Below, piece by piece: positions 26,597 through 33,993 of a stretch of DNA of 64,000 nt (positions are counted from its first letter, which is position 1; the number at the start of each line of letters is the position of its first letter). A program made the position numbers and the translations under genes. Where the stretch lies: contig OZ244254.1 in the NCBI GenBank assembly GCA_965217205.1, positions 2,790,001 to 2,854,000 on the forward strand. The letters run 5' to 3'. The notes beneath the pieces are model-generated. The model worked only from the letters and a program-made list of their open reading frames with translations. It had not been told where the DNA came from and searched no databases. Source of the stretch: Maricaulis sp947259345 (lineage in GTDB: Bacteria > Pseudomonadota > Alphaproteobacteria > Caulobacterales > Maricaulaceae).

Positions 26597-27774
26597 CGTG
26601 GCTCGCCCGGCGATCTCGAGCGGGTGAGTTCCGCAGATTTTCTGAGCACGGCGAAACCAAGCAGGGCAGAAACCAATGAGGCTGCAAGGATCGACAATTT
26701 CGACGTCGTGACCAGGTGATGGTCGATAAAGGCTATGGATGCGATAAAGATGCTCATCGTAAAGCCGACGCCAGCGAGCATGCTCGCGCCAACAAGCTGT
26801 CCCCATCCCAAGCCCTCTTGCCGGACGGGCATGCCCAATCGATCCAATATCCACAGGCTGCTCAAGATCCCCGCCGGCTTGCCGACAACAAGCGCGACGA
26901 ATACTCCCACTGCCACCGGGTCCAGAATATCGACGATACGAAGCGCCGTAATATCGATCCCGGTATTGAAGAGCGCGAACACCGGTATCACCGCCCAAAA
27001 AACCCAGGGCCTCAGCCCGGACTGCACCCGGTTCAATGAGCGTGTGTTGTCTGGGCGCTCACGTTCAAAGGGAATGAGAATGCCGATCAGAACCCCAGCT
27101 ATCGCTCCTTCGATACCCGCCTCCAGAATCGCTCCCCAAAGAACTACGCTAAGCAGGGCAAGCACGGTCCAGCTGAAGCGCCAGAACCGTGCCACTACAT
27201 GGGCGAGTATCAATGCTGTTATCGCGACAGCCAGAGGAGGAAATGAGAACCCGTGACCGTAAAACAAGCCGATGATCAGAACAGCGCCGATATCGTCGAA
27301 CATGGCGAGCGCAGTCAAAAAAACCTTGACGGTTATCGATACGCGGTCGCCCAGGAAAGCTAACAAACCGAGAACGAGAACGATATCCGTCGCTGTGGGA
27401 ATCGCCCATCCAGCTCGCTGCACCGGGTCTGCGCCTGCCACGACGAGATAGATTGCTGCTGGAAAAATCATTCCGGCGAGCGCAGCCACGGCCGGCACTG
27501 TGACCAGGCGCCATGACGATAGGCGTCCAAACAAGACCTCTCGCTTGATTTCCAGACCGACCAGCAGGAAGAACGGGACCATCAGGCCTTCATTGATCCA
27601 CCACACCAACGGCCGATCAAGCCCGAATGGTCCGAACCGGATGTGAACTGGCAGGTGATGAATGGATTGGTACATTTCTCGCCAGGGCGAATTGGCCCAT
27701 ACCAACCCGACCATCATTGACACGATCAGGATGGCCCCTGTCGTTTTGGCCGTATCGAGATGCGCGCTTGGCAT
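26593..27774 (-). CDS. nhaA: Na+/H+ antiporter NhaA
   Basis: 393 aa, about 12 membrane helices. Seen: LVWWINEGLMVPFFLLVGLEIKRE, given in parts as the NEGLM and FFLLVGLEIKRE boxes of TM2, GWAIPTATDIVLVLGLL (TM4), and LTALAMFDDIGAVLIIGLF, containing the ion-binding Asp pair (MFDDIGAV). It exchanges Na+ or Li+ for protons and fits a saline habitat. The start is uncertain: ATG at 27774 or GTG at 27792 directly after the CDF stop codon. It lies in an operon with CDF, EamA and cytochrome c genes. Confidence 0.93.
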   Translation of the reverse strand: MPSAHLDTAKTTGAILIVSMMVGLVWANSPWREMYQSIHHLPVHIRFGPFGLDRPLVWWINEGLMVPFFLLVGLEIKREVLFGRLSSWRLVTVPAVAALAGMIFPAAIYLVVAGADPVQRAGWAIPTATDIVLVLGLLAFLGDRVSITVKVFLTALAMFDDIGAVLIIGLFYGHGFSFPPLAVAITALILAHVVARFWRFSWTVLALLSVVLWGAILEAGIEGAIAGVLIGILIPFERERPDNTRSLNRVQSGLRPWVFWAVIPVFALFNTGIDITALRIVDILDPVAVGVFVALVVGKPAGILSSLWILDRLGMPVRQEGLGWGQLVGASMLAGVGFTMSIFIASIAFIDHHLVTTSKLSILAASLVSALLGFAVLRKSAELTRSRSPGEPR

Positions 27775-27792
27775 TGCGTTCAGGCCCACCAC

Positions 27793-28782
27793 CTACGATT
27801 CTGGCTTGGCTGCACCCCCGTCCCGCGAGTGACGCGGGTCGGCGAAATCAATTTCCGGCGCATCATGATAATTCGGACACCCCGCCTCGACTTGCAGCGT
27901 GGAAAAATAGAATCCGAACCGCTCCCTGAGCTCTGTGTGTGCCTTGTGAAGCACGGCCTCGGTATCTGCCGACTTGTCCACCAGGACATGGGCCGAAAAC
28001 AATGTCTTTCCGGAGGTCAGGGCCCACGCATGGACATGGTGGATCTCCTGCACCCCGGGAATAGTTGTGAGCGCATCCTCGACCATCTCGACATCCACGT
28101 CACCAGGCACCGTTTCCATGAGTACGTTGATGGCGTCACGAGTGATACTCCACGACGCCCAGAACAGGACGAGACCGAACGCAATGCCCAGGATGGGATC
28201 AATCGCTACGAAACCGGTGAAATATACGACCACCGCTGCCACAATAATGATGAGACTGCCCACGAAGGTCTGCATCACGTGCCAGAATGCGCCCTTCATG
28301 TTCAAATTTCCTCTTTGACCCTTGAACAGCAATCGCAGGGATATGAATTCCGTGATCAGCCCTCCGGCCGCCGCGAGCAGCATCAATCCGTATTCGATCT
28401 CAACCGGATTCATGAGCCGGACCACCCCCATGTAGAGAACGAAGGCCGCCATGGCGAAAAGAAATAATCCATTCAAGAGGGCGCCGATGATCTCAGCCCG
28501 AACAGATCCGAATGTACGGTAACGATCGGCCGCTTTTGCGGCGATCCTCCCGGCGACCAGGGCAAGTAGAACCCCTCCCACCGCAGAAAACGTGTGAAAC
28601 GCATCCGAAAGCACAGCCACGGACCCGCTCAGATAGCCAAGGCCCAGTTCAATGAAAAAGTAAATGCCCGTCAGCCAGGAGCTGATCTTGAGCGCGCGCT
28701 CATTGGCTGCGAGCATGGCGGACATGTCGTGCCCGGCGCTTGCTCCCGGCGATGCATTCGCGCGAGTGTGCGAAGTTGTCAT
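27793..28782 (-). CDS. Cation diffusion facilitator-family transporter with altered metal site
   Basis: 329 aa, six membrane helices and a C-terminal ferredoxin-like domain (VEDALTTIPGVQEIHHVHAW). In ZitB/CzcD-type CDFs, TM2 and TM5 each carry HxxxD as transport ligands. Here TM2 reads SDAFHTFSA and TM5 reads WHVMQTF, so the Asp four residues after His is Ala in one and Thr in the other. It may carry another ion or have lost zinc transport. Start chosen at MTTSHTRANA, preceded by a weak GGGAC; longer in-frame starts lack family similarity. A potassium-channel gene is divergent. Confidence 0.85.
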   Translation of the reverse strand: MTTSHTRANASPGASAGHDMSAMLAANERALKISSWLTGIYFFIELGLGYLSGSVAVLSDAFHTFSAVGGVLLALVAGRIAAKAADRYRTFGSVRAEIIGALLNGLFLFAMAAFVLYMGVVRLMNPVEIEYGLMLLAAAGGLITEFISLRLLFKGQRGNLNMKGAFWHVMQTFVGSLIIIVAAVVVYFTGFVAIDPILGIAFGLVLFWASWSITRDAINVLMETVPGDVDVEMVEDALTTIPGVQEIHHVHAWALTSGKTLFSAHVLVDKSADTEAVLHKAHTELRERFGFYFSTLQVEAGCPNYHDAPEIDFADPRHSRDGGAAKPES

Positions 28783-28891
28783 GGCGTAATTGTCCCGGTT
28801 CTGGTCTTGTTGACAATTACGCAGCGCGGCTCGCTCGCCCTCACTTTTCGGCGCACGGCTGAGCCGCGAGCCCGGAGGAGCAATTCGGAAA

Positions 28892-29335
28892 ATGTTGATT
28901 GCCATCGTATCGGGCTTCGCACTGGTCGGCTTGACCTCGTTCATGCATTTTCATGCACTGCATGCTCTATCCAGGCTTGGTCCCGAAACGGAGCTCCGTA
29001 CCGACCGACGCGCCCTCTATTGTGTGCTGGCCCTGTTCGGCGTGCATGCCATGCAGATTTCGTTGTACGCTTGCGCCCTGTGGCTGGCATCTGACGTGCT
29101 GTCGATCGGGTCCTTCTCCGGTGTTCACAGTGGGTCCGCTCTGGATTTCTTCTACATTTCGATTGTCAGCTACACCTCTCTCGGTATCGGCGATATCATT
29201 CCGACCGGCCATACCAGACTGCTCGTCGGCCTCGAGGCCCTGAACGGCCTGTTGCTGATCACTTGGTCCGCTTCATTTTTATACATGGTCATGGAGCGGC
29301 AATGGCACTCTCCGAATAATCGGGACCCTCTTTAG
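28892..29335 (+). CDS. Two-TM potassium channel-like protein
   Basis: 147 aa, four hydrophobic stretches with a pore loop containing YTSLGIGDI, a TxGxGD potassium selectivity filter, followed by a final helix (LLVGLEALNGLLLITWSASF). No RCK or cyclic-nucleotide domain follows, so it is a minimal channel. Divergent from the CDF gene, with 109 bp between for both promoters. The ATG is preceded by GGAGGAG at a longish distance. Confidence 0.8.
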   Translation: MLIAIVSGFALVGLTSFMHFHALHALSRLGPETELRTDRRALYCVLALFGVHAMQISLYACALWLASDVLSIGSFSGVHSGSALDFFYISIVSYTSLGIGDIIPTGHTRLLVGLEALNGLLLITWSASFLYMVMERQWHSPNNRDPL

Positions 29336-29613
29336 AACCACCTGAAACATCGGTTGATTTCCGGGTCAGATTAGGGAGCAGTCCAACTCGCGCAAGGCTC
29401 AGGCGATGCCCGCTCGGGCGCCAAAGCAGATCTAGTAGGCGCGAGCCCGCCACCGCAACAGGTCATTGAATTCGCGCGCCGAATATTCTTGTTGTACTGA
29501 GAACATTACGCGAACTTTGTGCTTGACCCGACCCCACCTCACGCCTACCAAAGAGACGCGACCACCGCAGAACATGGAGAGAACATTGGCCAAATAGAAT
29601 AGGAGGGAACCAC
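29336..29613. other. 278-bp gap before the IS scar, no gene seen
   Basis: No open frame of protein character and no clear terminator. It holds the upstream region of the ParB-like fragment, with AGGAGGG at 29601-29607 before its GTG start. Confidence 0.5.
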
Positions 29614-29887
29614 GTGACCCACGCCAATACTTCTACTCTCCATCTCAAGATCGTCGAGCGTTCGCCTGACGAGCTTTCTGCCTACACCAACCACACGCGC
29701 ACCCACTCGCCCAAGCAGGTCGACCCGACCGCCGCTTCAATGCGGCAGTTCGGGTTTGTTTCGCCGGTTCTGATCGATGATGACGGCGAGACCATTGCCG
29801 GGCATGGGCGTGTTGAGGCCGCCAAGAAACTGGGCCTGAAATCGGTCCCGACCATCACGCTGTCCCACCTCACCGAGGTCGAGCGTG
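29614..29887 (+). pseudogene. ParB-like nuclease-domain protein, truncated by an IS3 remnant
   Basis: GTG start with a strong AGGAGGG. The first ~91 residues are a clean ParB N-terminal domain (SPKQVDPTAASMRQFGFVSP, GETIAGHGRVEAAKKLG, VPTITLSHLTEVER). At about 29887 the family similarity stops and the frame reads backwards through IS3 orfB, ending as nonsense. The rest of the gene (often a DNA methylase on such elements) is gone. Broken by insertion plus deletion. Confidence 0.85.
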
Positions 29888-30203
29888 TCCCGCTATCCTT
29901 GGGAAGCTGGCGCCGGCGAGGCCGAGCTCGCAGGGCCTGTACCCGCATCAGGCTCTTGATGCGATGCAGGCCGCACGACATGCCCTCTGACAGCATGTCG
30001 CGCCAGACGCGGCGAGCGCCATAGGTCCGGTCTGACAACAAGAAGCTGGCCCGGACGCGGGCACCGAGAGCTTCATCGCTCTTGGCTCGCGCACTGGGTG
30101 GCCGGATCAGCCAGGCATGGAAGCCACTTCGAGAGACACCGAGCGCTCCACACATCCAACTGACCGGCCATATCCCCCGGTGCTTCGCGATGAACCCGAA
30201 CAT
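29888..30203 (-). pseudogene. IS3-family transposase OrfB, N-terminal fragment
   Basis: Begins MFGFIAKHRGIWPVSWMCGALGVSRSGF (recognisable as the WPVSWMCGALGVSRSGFHAW segment) and continues to LRARPRRRQLPKDSG, the HTH region before the rve integrase core. Beyond it the frame runs antisense through the ParB-like fragment, so the catalytic domain is lost. Confidence 0.85.
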
Positions 30204-30493
30204 TACAGCGGGTCCCTGGCAAAGTAGGCAGCGGCTTTTTTTAGAATGTCCCGCTCGGCCTTCAGCCGTGCGACCTCCCGCTTGAGCCGCCTCACCTCGT
30301 CATCGCTAGATGTCATCTTGCCTTGCCCGGGAAACGCTTGGTCAGCCTGATCCCGATACTGCTGGATCCATCTTCGAAGCACAGTCTGGTGCAGATCCAA
30401 GTCTCGTGCCGCCTGGGCAACGCTTACCCCACGATTCACCACCAGATGGACCGCTTCCCGCTTGAACTCGCGGCTGAACTGTCGTCGTGACAT
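30203..30493 (-). CDS. IS3-family transposase OrfA
   Basis: 96 aa. HTH (SREFKREAVHLVVNRGVSVAQAARDL, helix pair around VAQAARDLDLHQTVLRRW) followed by a leucine-zipper-like helix (DEVRRLKREVARLKAERDIL). This is the standard IS3 OrfA. It normally joins OrfB by -1 frameshifting near AAAAAAGC at its end, which is present. Confidence 0.9.
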   Translation of the reverse strand: MSRRQFSREFKREAVHLVVNRGVSVAQAARDLDLHQTVLRRWIQQYRDQADQAFPGQGKMTSSDDEVRRLKREVARLKAERDILKKAAAYFARDPL

Positions 30494-30553
30494 TCTTCTT
30501 CTCCGGTTCCAAAAACACCCTAACTCGGTGTCCTCAAAACCGGCAGCAGCTCA

Positions 30554-30947
30554 CATCGCCTCGTGAACATCGTCGGGAACCCAAACGGATGTGAGTTCGC
30601 CGGCGCGCAGCAGACGTGCCAACCGAACCGCGTCGCGCTGGTCAGTTTTTTACGCGATCCCCTGAACGCATCGGAACAAGCGACGGAGCGACCGCGGTGC
30701 AAGCATGACCCATCTGCGTCAGCTGACGGAAGAGACCATATCCAGTCGGTCCAGCCTCGTAGCAAAAATGGAGCTCCGAATGTCGGGCCTCCAACCTCTT
30801 CACCAGCCGGCCTACGGCATCGGGCGACGACGAGATCGTCCCGAGTTTGCGCACCTCTCCATCCCGTCCAGCTTCCGCGATCGCCACGGCATGACTGGCC
30901 TTGGCAACATCCAGCCCGATGTAGGCTTCAGTCTTCGAACTTGGCAT
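30554..30947 (-). pseudogene. IS110-family transposase fragment with a frameshift
   Basis: MPSSKTEAYIGLDVAKASHAVAI is the N-terminus of the DEDD (RuvC-like) domain; IGLDVAK carries the first Asp. The frame breaks at a T6 run (30646-30651 on plus): PMRSGDRVKN stop, whereas removing one base continues as DQRDAVRLARLLRAGEL ... VPDDVHEAM. It is then cut by the IS3 end at 30553. The C-terminal Tnp20 domain is absent. Confidence 0.85.
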
Positions 30948-31175
30948 TCACCTGTCCTCTCCTTCAGGCCGGGAGCAGGCCGCCAATCGATCTGCCCCCC
31001 GGCAATACCAGTCTGCAACGGTTAGGCTGCAGCTGGTTGGAAAGGACATGCGGTCTTACCTTGCCGCCGTGACGGCATTCGGCGATTTGCCCGGCCGTCC
31101 AGTCCAGGCTTCGCTGTCGTGTTCATTCTTCATGGTTGCAACCTAAAGCGCATAGTGGCGCGGTCGCGCAAGCGG
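30948..31175. other. Probable IS110 flank and boundary to the conjugation genes
   Basis: AGAGGACAGGTGA just before the IS110 ATG is its ribosome site. The rest carries no supported gene and probably includes the IS110 left end; I could not locate an exact terminus. Confidence 0.4.
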
Positions 31176-32102
31176 TCAGCCAGTGCCTGTGCGGGCATCG
31201 GGCTTGGAGCCGCTCGAAAACTTCCGCATTGGCTTCAGCCCGCCCGATTTGCGGCGCGGATCATGATCTGGGAACATGTCGAGTTGATCACCAGACGGTT
31301 GGGGTCCGGCACCCGGTTCATCCACCTCGTCGGCTTCCTCGACCGCTTCCGGGTCGCCTGACTGGCTAACCGCGACGTCGACGGACGCATCAGAGGCAGG
31401 CCCCTCGCTCGAAGCAGCCACGGTCGCGGCGGGTTCAAGCTCCACGGGTTCGAAGCCCACCACTCCGTCAATATCGTCCTCAATACCGCGCAGATAGGGG
31501 TCATCGAGCTCCTCGATCGGCTCGAGGGTCGCGGCCGATGGTGCGGGCTCGTCACGAGCTTCGGGCAAGGCCCATCCCAGCGCATTAAACGCTTCTCGCA
31601 CCGCATAGGGTTGATCAGGGCGAACCTCCACGAAGGGTATATGCGCTCCCTTGAGAAGGGCTTTCGCGATAGTGTTATCTTGGCCTTTGTCGAGGAGAAC
31701 GCCGGCGGGAAGAAGCGTGCCCGTGTCCAAAATGGCCAGCGCGACGCGAGTCTCCCGGAGGCGGTTCGTCATTTGGATCCCGCGTTGAGCGCCGGCATAA
31801 CGCTCATCAATCTTGATGATATCACTCAGCCGGGGCGCCCAGAGATAGCGCAGACCGGGAACCAGGGAGAGTGCTTCACTGACCAGCCGCCCGGTTTGCT
31901 CGAGTGCGACAGTGCCCTTGCGCAGTGGCACCGGGTCGATGCGGTCGGATGGTCGAGATGGAGTGTATGCGGGCGCTCGAGGCAGCGGGCGAAGTTGTTC
32001 AAGCCAAGCTGCGACGCGTTTGGGCGGAGCAAAAAGCGCGATCAGGACAAATGCGGCAAGACCGGCCAGGCCGAGCGGGGCGTATTGAAGAAGCTCATTC
32101 AT
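31176..32102 (-). CDS. Membrane-anchored DUF2726-like protein of the conjugation operon
   Basis: 308 aa. One N-terminal helix (YAPLGLAGLAAFVLIALFA), then a region (about 85-200) with APRLSDIIKID, RVALAILDTGTLLPAGVLLD and HIPFVEVRPDQPYAVREAF, the strand order of DUF2726 restriction-endonuclease-like domains. The acidic C-terminal third looks disordered. It is the last gene of the minus-strand operon traD-relaxase-paralogue-small ORF-this gene, joined by ATGA overlaps, so it likely works in DNA processing. Catalytic residues are not certain. Confidence 0.7.
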   Translation of the reverse strand: MNELLQYAPLGLAGLAAFVLIALFAPPKRVAAWLEQLRPLPRAPAYTPSRPSDRIDPVPLRKGTVALEQTGRLVSEALSLVPGLRYLWAPRLSDIIKIDERYAGAQRGIQMTNRLRETRVALAILDTGTLLPAGVLLDKGQDNTIAKALLKGAHIPFVEVRPDQPYAVREAFNALGWALPEARDEPAPSAATLEPIEELDDPYLRGIEDDIDGVVGFEPVELEPAATVAASSEGPASDASVDVAVSQSGDPEAVEEADEVDEPGAGPQPSGDQLDMFPDHDPRRKSGGLKPMRKFSSGSKPDARTGTG

Positions 32103-32251
32103 TGTCGGTCATCCGGACGGCCCGACCAGCTGGGGATGTAGCGGGTCCGCCGGGAACGGCGTCGTCTGCGTTTCGGCCCAAGCCGGTTTATGATGACGAA
32201 CATGCCGCCAATCAGTGCTAGGAGCAGCGAGAGTTCCGTGAGATCCATCAT
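32099..32251 (-). CDS. 50-aa single-helix membrane protein in the conjugation operon
   Basis: Starts MMDLTELSLLLALIGGMFVI (one membrane helix), then a very basic tail (GPKRRRRRSRRTRY) and RPDDRQ end. Its ATG overlaps the upstream stop and its TGA overlaps the next gene's ATG, so both ends show translational coupling, strong evidence that it is real. No family recognised. A basic cytoplasmic tail beside a membrane helix could tether DNA or a partner (inference). Confidence 0.7.
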   Translation of the reverse strand: MMDLTELSLLLALIGGMFVIINRLGPKRRRRRSRRTRYIPSWSGRPDDRQ

Positions 32252-33993
32252 CAGCGCCCCTCGTCTCGTGTTGGCATAGATCGTTCAGCGGTGGTGTCGG
32301 CCAAGGATCGTTCGAAAGCCTGTTGCTGGGCAACAACGTCGCGAGAGGATGTTCGCTCTGAGCTCTCGATAAGCCGCTCGGTCTTGTCGGTGACGATGTC
32401 AATTCGCTCGGCCGATCCGCCCAGAATGCGAGAGGCGGCGAGCACGGCGCCGGCGGCAAAGGCACCATCGACGGCCCGGTCATTTGACCCGGCGACCATG
32501 ACGATGCGCCCGGGCTTGGAAAAATCGGGCGTATTGGAAGCCAAGGCCGGCCGCATATCGCCCGCGCGGGCGGTCTCACTCGTAAGTTCCACTCGGCGCC
32601 CGTCGGCCGTGTTCAAGCTGAAACCCCTGTCGCCAACATCGCCAATGCGGCCGTCGACCCGTCCATCCTTGGCGGTGGCAATCGAGGCAGGGTCGCCTTC
32701 TCGGAAGGTGGCTTGGGTGCGCGAATAAATGTCGAACTTTACGCCCTGCTCGGCCATCTCATTGAGCGGCAGGCGGTACATCATGCCGTCGGGGTCGCGC
32801 ACGGAGGCACGGCTATCGATGGGATCGATATAACCCAGCATCAAGCGGTCACCGGGTTTGTAGGCGAAACTCTCGGGCGCGGCCGTGATTTGCATGACGC
32901 TTTTGGGCCGGATCCCTCCGCCTGTGACAGGATTATACTGTTCAGGATCGCGCCGGTTGAGCACATCCAGGGTGACGGACGGGCGGGCATCGCGCCCGTC
33001 AACGCGATCGCGCGCGTCGGATATGACGCGCGCGGCGATATTGAGGTTTTCATGACGCACGGGATCGGAGGCAACCAGCTGGACCGGCTCGCCGGTTTTG
33101 CGAGCGTGATCATCGGCAAGGCGCGCCGCGGCGAGCTCCAGGGGTTCAGATCGCACCTCGGTCATGGCACCGCGCACATTCTCAAAGTCTCGAGCAACCG
33201 ACTGGGTCGGCCGGTCGGTGAAGAATGATGGCACGGAGACTTCAGATACGGCACCCGCGCGAATGGCGGTGGCGATCGGGGTCATTTCACGCAGCGGGGT
33301 CTTGTCCGGTTCGACCAGGAAGATGACCTTGCCGGCACCGATCATCTCGGCCGTCTCCGCATAGAGCTCGGCCCGATGGGGCGCTCGCACAGCCGCGTCG
33401 GAGATGATCAGTGTGGTGTTTTGCGAATATCCCGTCGCCTCGGCGCCCTTGTGGCGAACAGTCGAACGGGTCTCAGTCAGCCAGTCGCGGCCATTGTGCA
33501 GCGTCTCGTTTCCGATAGGGAAGCGCGCGATATCCGGACCGCGTTCCCCATGGATGAAAACCGCGTTGGCGCGGTCTTCAGGGGAGAGAATTTGTTTGAG
33601 GGTCGCTTCGACGCCGCCTCGCGCTGTCGCATCGACGATCGAGTAGCGCTGCGGCTGGTCCATCGGATTGGACAGATCGCGCTTTCCATCCAGCAATTGC
33701 TGGGGTGTCACGCGCGGATTGGTTGGCGTCGGGTCGGTGAGTGCTTTCGCGAAGGTCTGGCTGCGCAACAAGCCGTGATCCGAATAAAGATAGCCATCAT
33801 GTTGCTTGGACTGGTGGAGAAACCCCCTGTCCATCAGGCTATCGATGCTGGCCAGGAGCTCACCATCGCTACGTTCGGTTTTCAGTTCGCTACGGGCAGC
33901 ATCCATGAGCGCGCGTTCGGTATAGTGCGATACCTGTCGCTCGAGCGTATCCGCATTGCGGATCAGTGCGCTCTCTGCTGCCACATCTCTCAT
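32251..33993 (-). CDS. MobF helicase-like paralogue, probably inactive
   Basis: 580 aa. The start (ERQVSHYTERALMDAARSEL ... LMDRGFLHQSKQHDGYLYS) resembles the linker between relaxase and helicase domains in TrwC/TraI proteins. The following part has a helicase-like rhythm (NTTLIISDAAVRAPHRAELY, GKVIFLVEPDKTPLREM), but no GxGKT Walker A is present. The middle and C-terminal parts (YKPGDRLMLGYIDP, DGRVDGRIGDVG) look like small beta domains. It is coupled by ATGA to the true relaxase upstream. I infer a degenerate TraI-like accessory; it could also be an independent family. Confidence 0.6.
   Translation of the reverse strand: MRDVAAESALIRNADTLERQVSHYTERALMDAARSELKTERSDGELLASIDSLMDRGFLHQSKQHDGYLYSDHGLLRSQTFAKALTDPTPTNPRVTPQQLLDGKRDLSNPMDQPQRYSIVDATARGGVEATLKQILSPEDRANAVFIHGERGPDIARFPIGNETLHNGRDWLTETRSTVRHKGAEATGYSQNTTLIISDAAVRAPHRAELYAETAEMIGAGKVIFLVEPDKTPLREMTPIATAIRAGAVSEVSVPSFFTDRPTQSVARDFENVRGAMTEVRSEPLELAAARLADDHARKTGEPVQLVASDPVRHENLNIAARVISDARDRVDGRDARPSVTLDVLNRRDPEQYNPVTGGGIRPKSVMQITAAPESFAYKPGDRLMLGYIDPIDSRASVRDPDGMMYRLPLNEMAEQGVKFDIYSRTQATFREGDPASIATAKDGRVDGRIGDVGDRGFSLNTADGRRVELTSETARAGDMRPALASNTPDFSKPGRIVMVAGSNDRAVDGAFAAGAVLAASRILGGSAERIDIVTDKTERLIESSERTSSRDVVAQQQAFERSLADTTAERSMPTRDEGR

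Larger units (their letters stand above)
29888..30553 (-). mobile_element. IS3-family insertion sequence remnant
   Basis: Left end with TGAGCTGCTGCCGG at 30553 reading inward, orfA complete, orfB cut after about 105 residues where the ParB-like gene begins. The DDE catalytic half of orfB and the other terminal repeat are missing, so it cannot move. It sits inside an older IS110-family element on its 30554 side. Confidence 0.85.
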
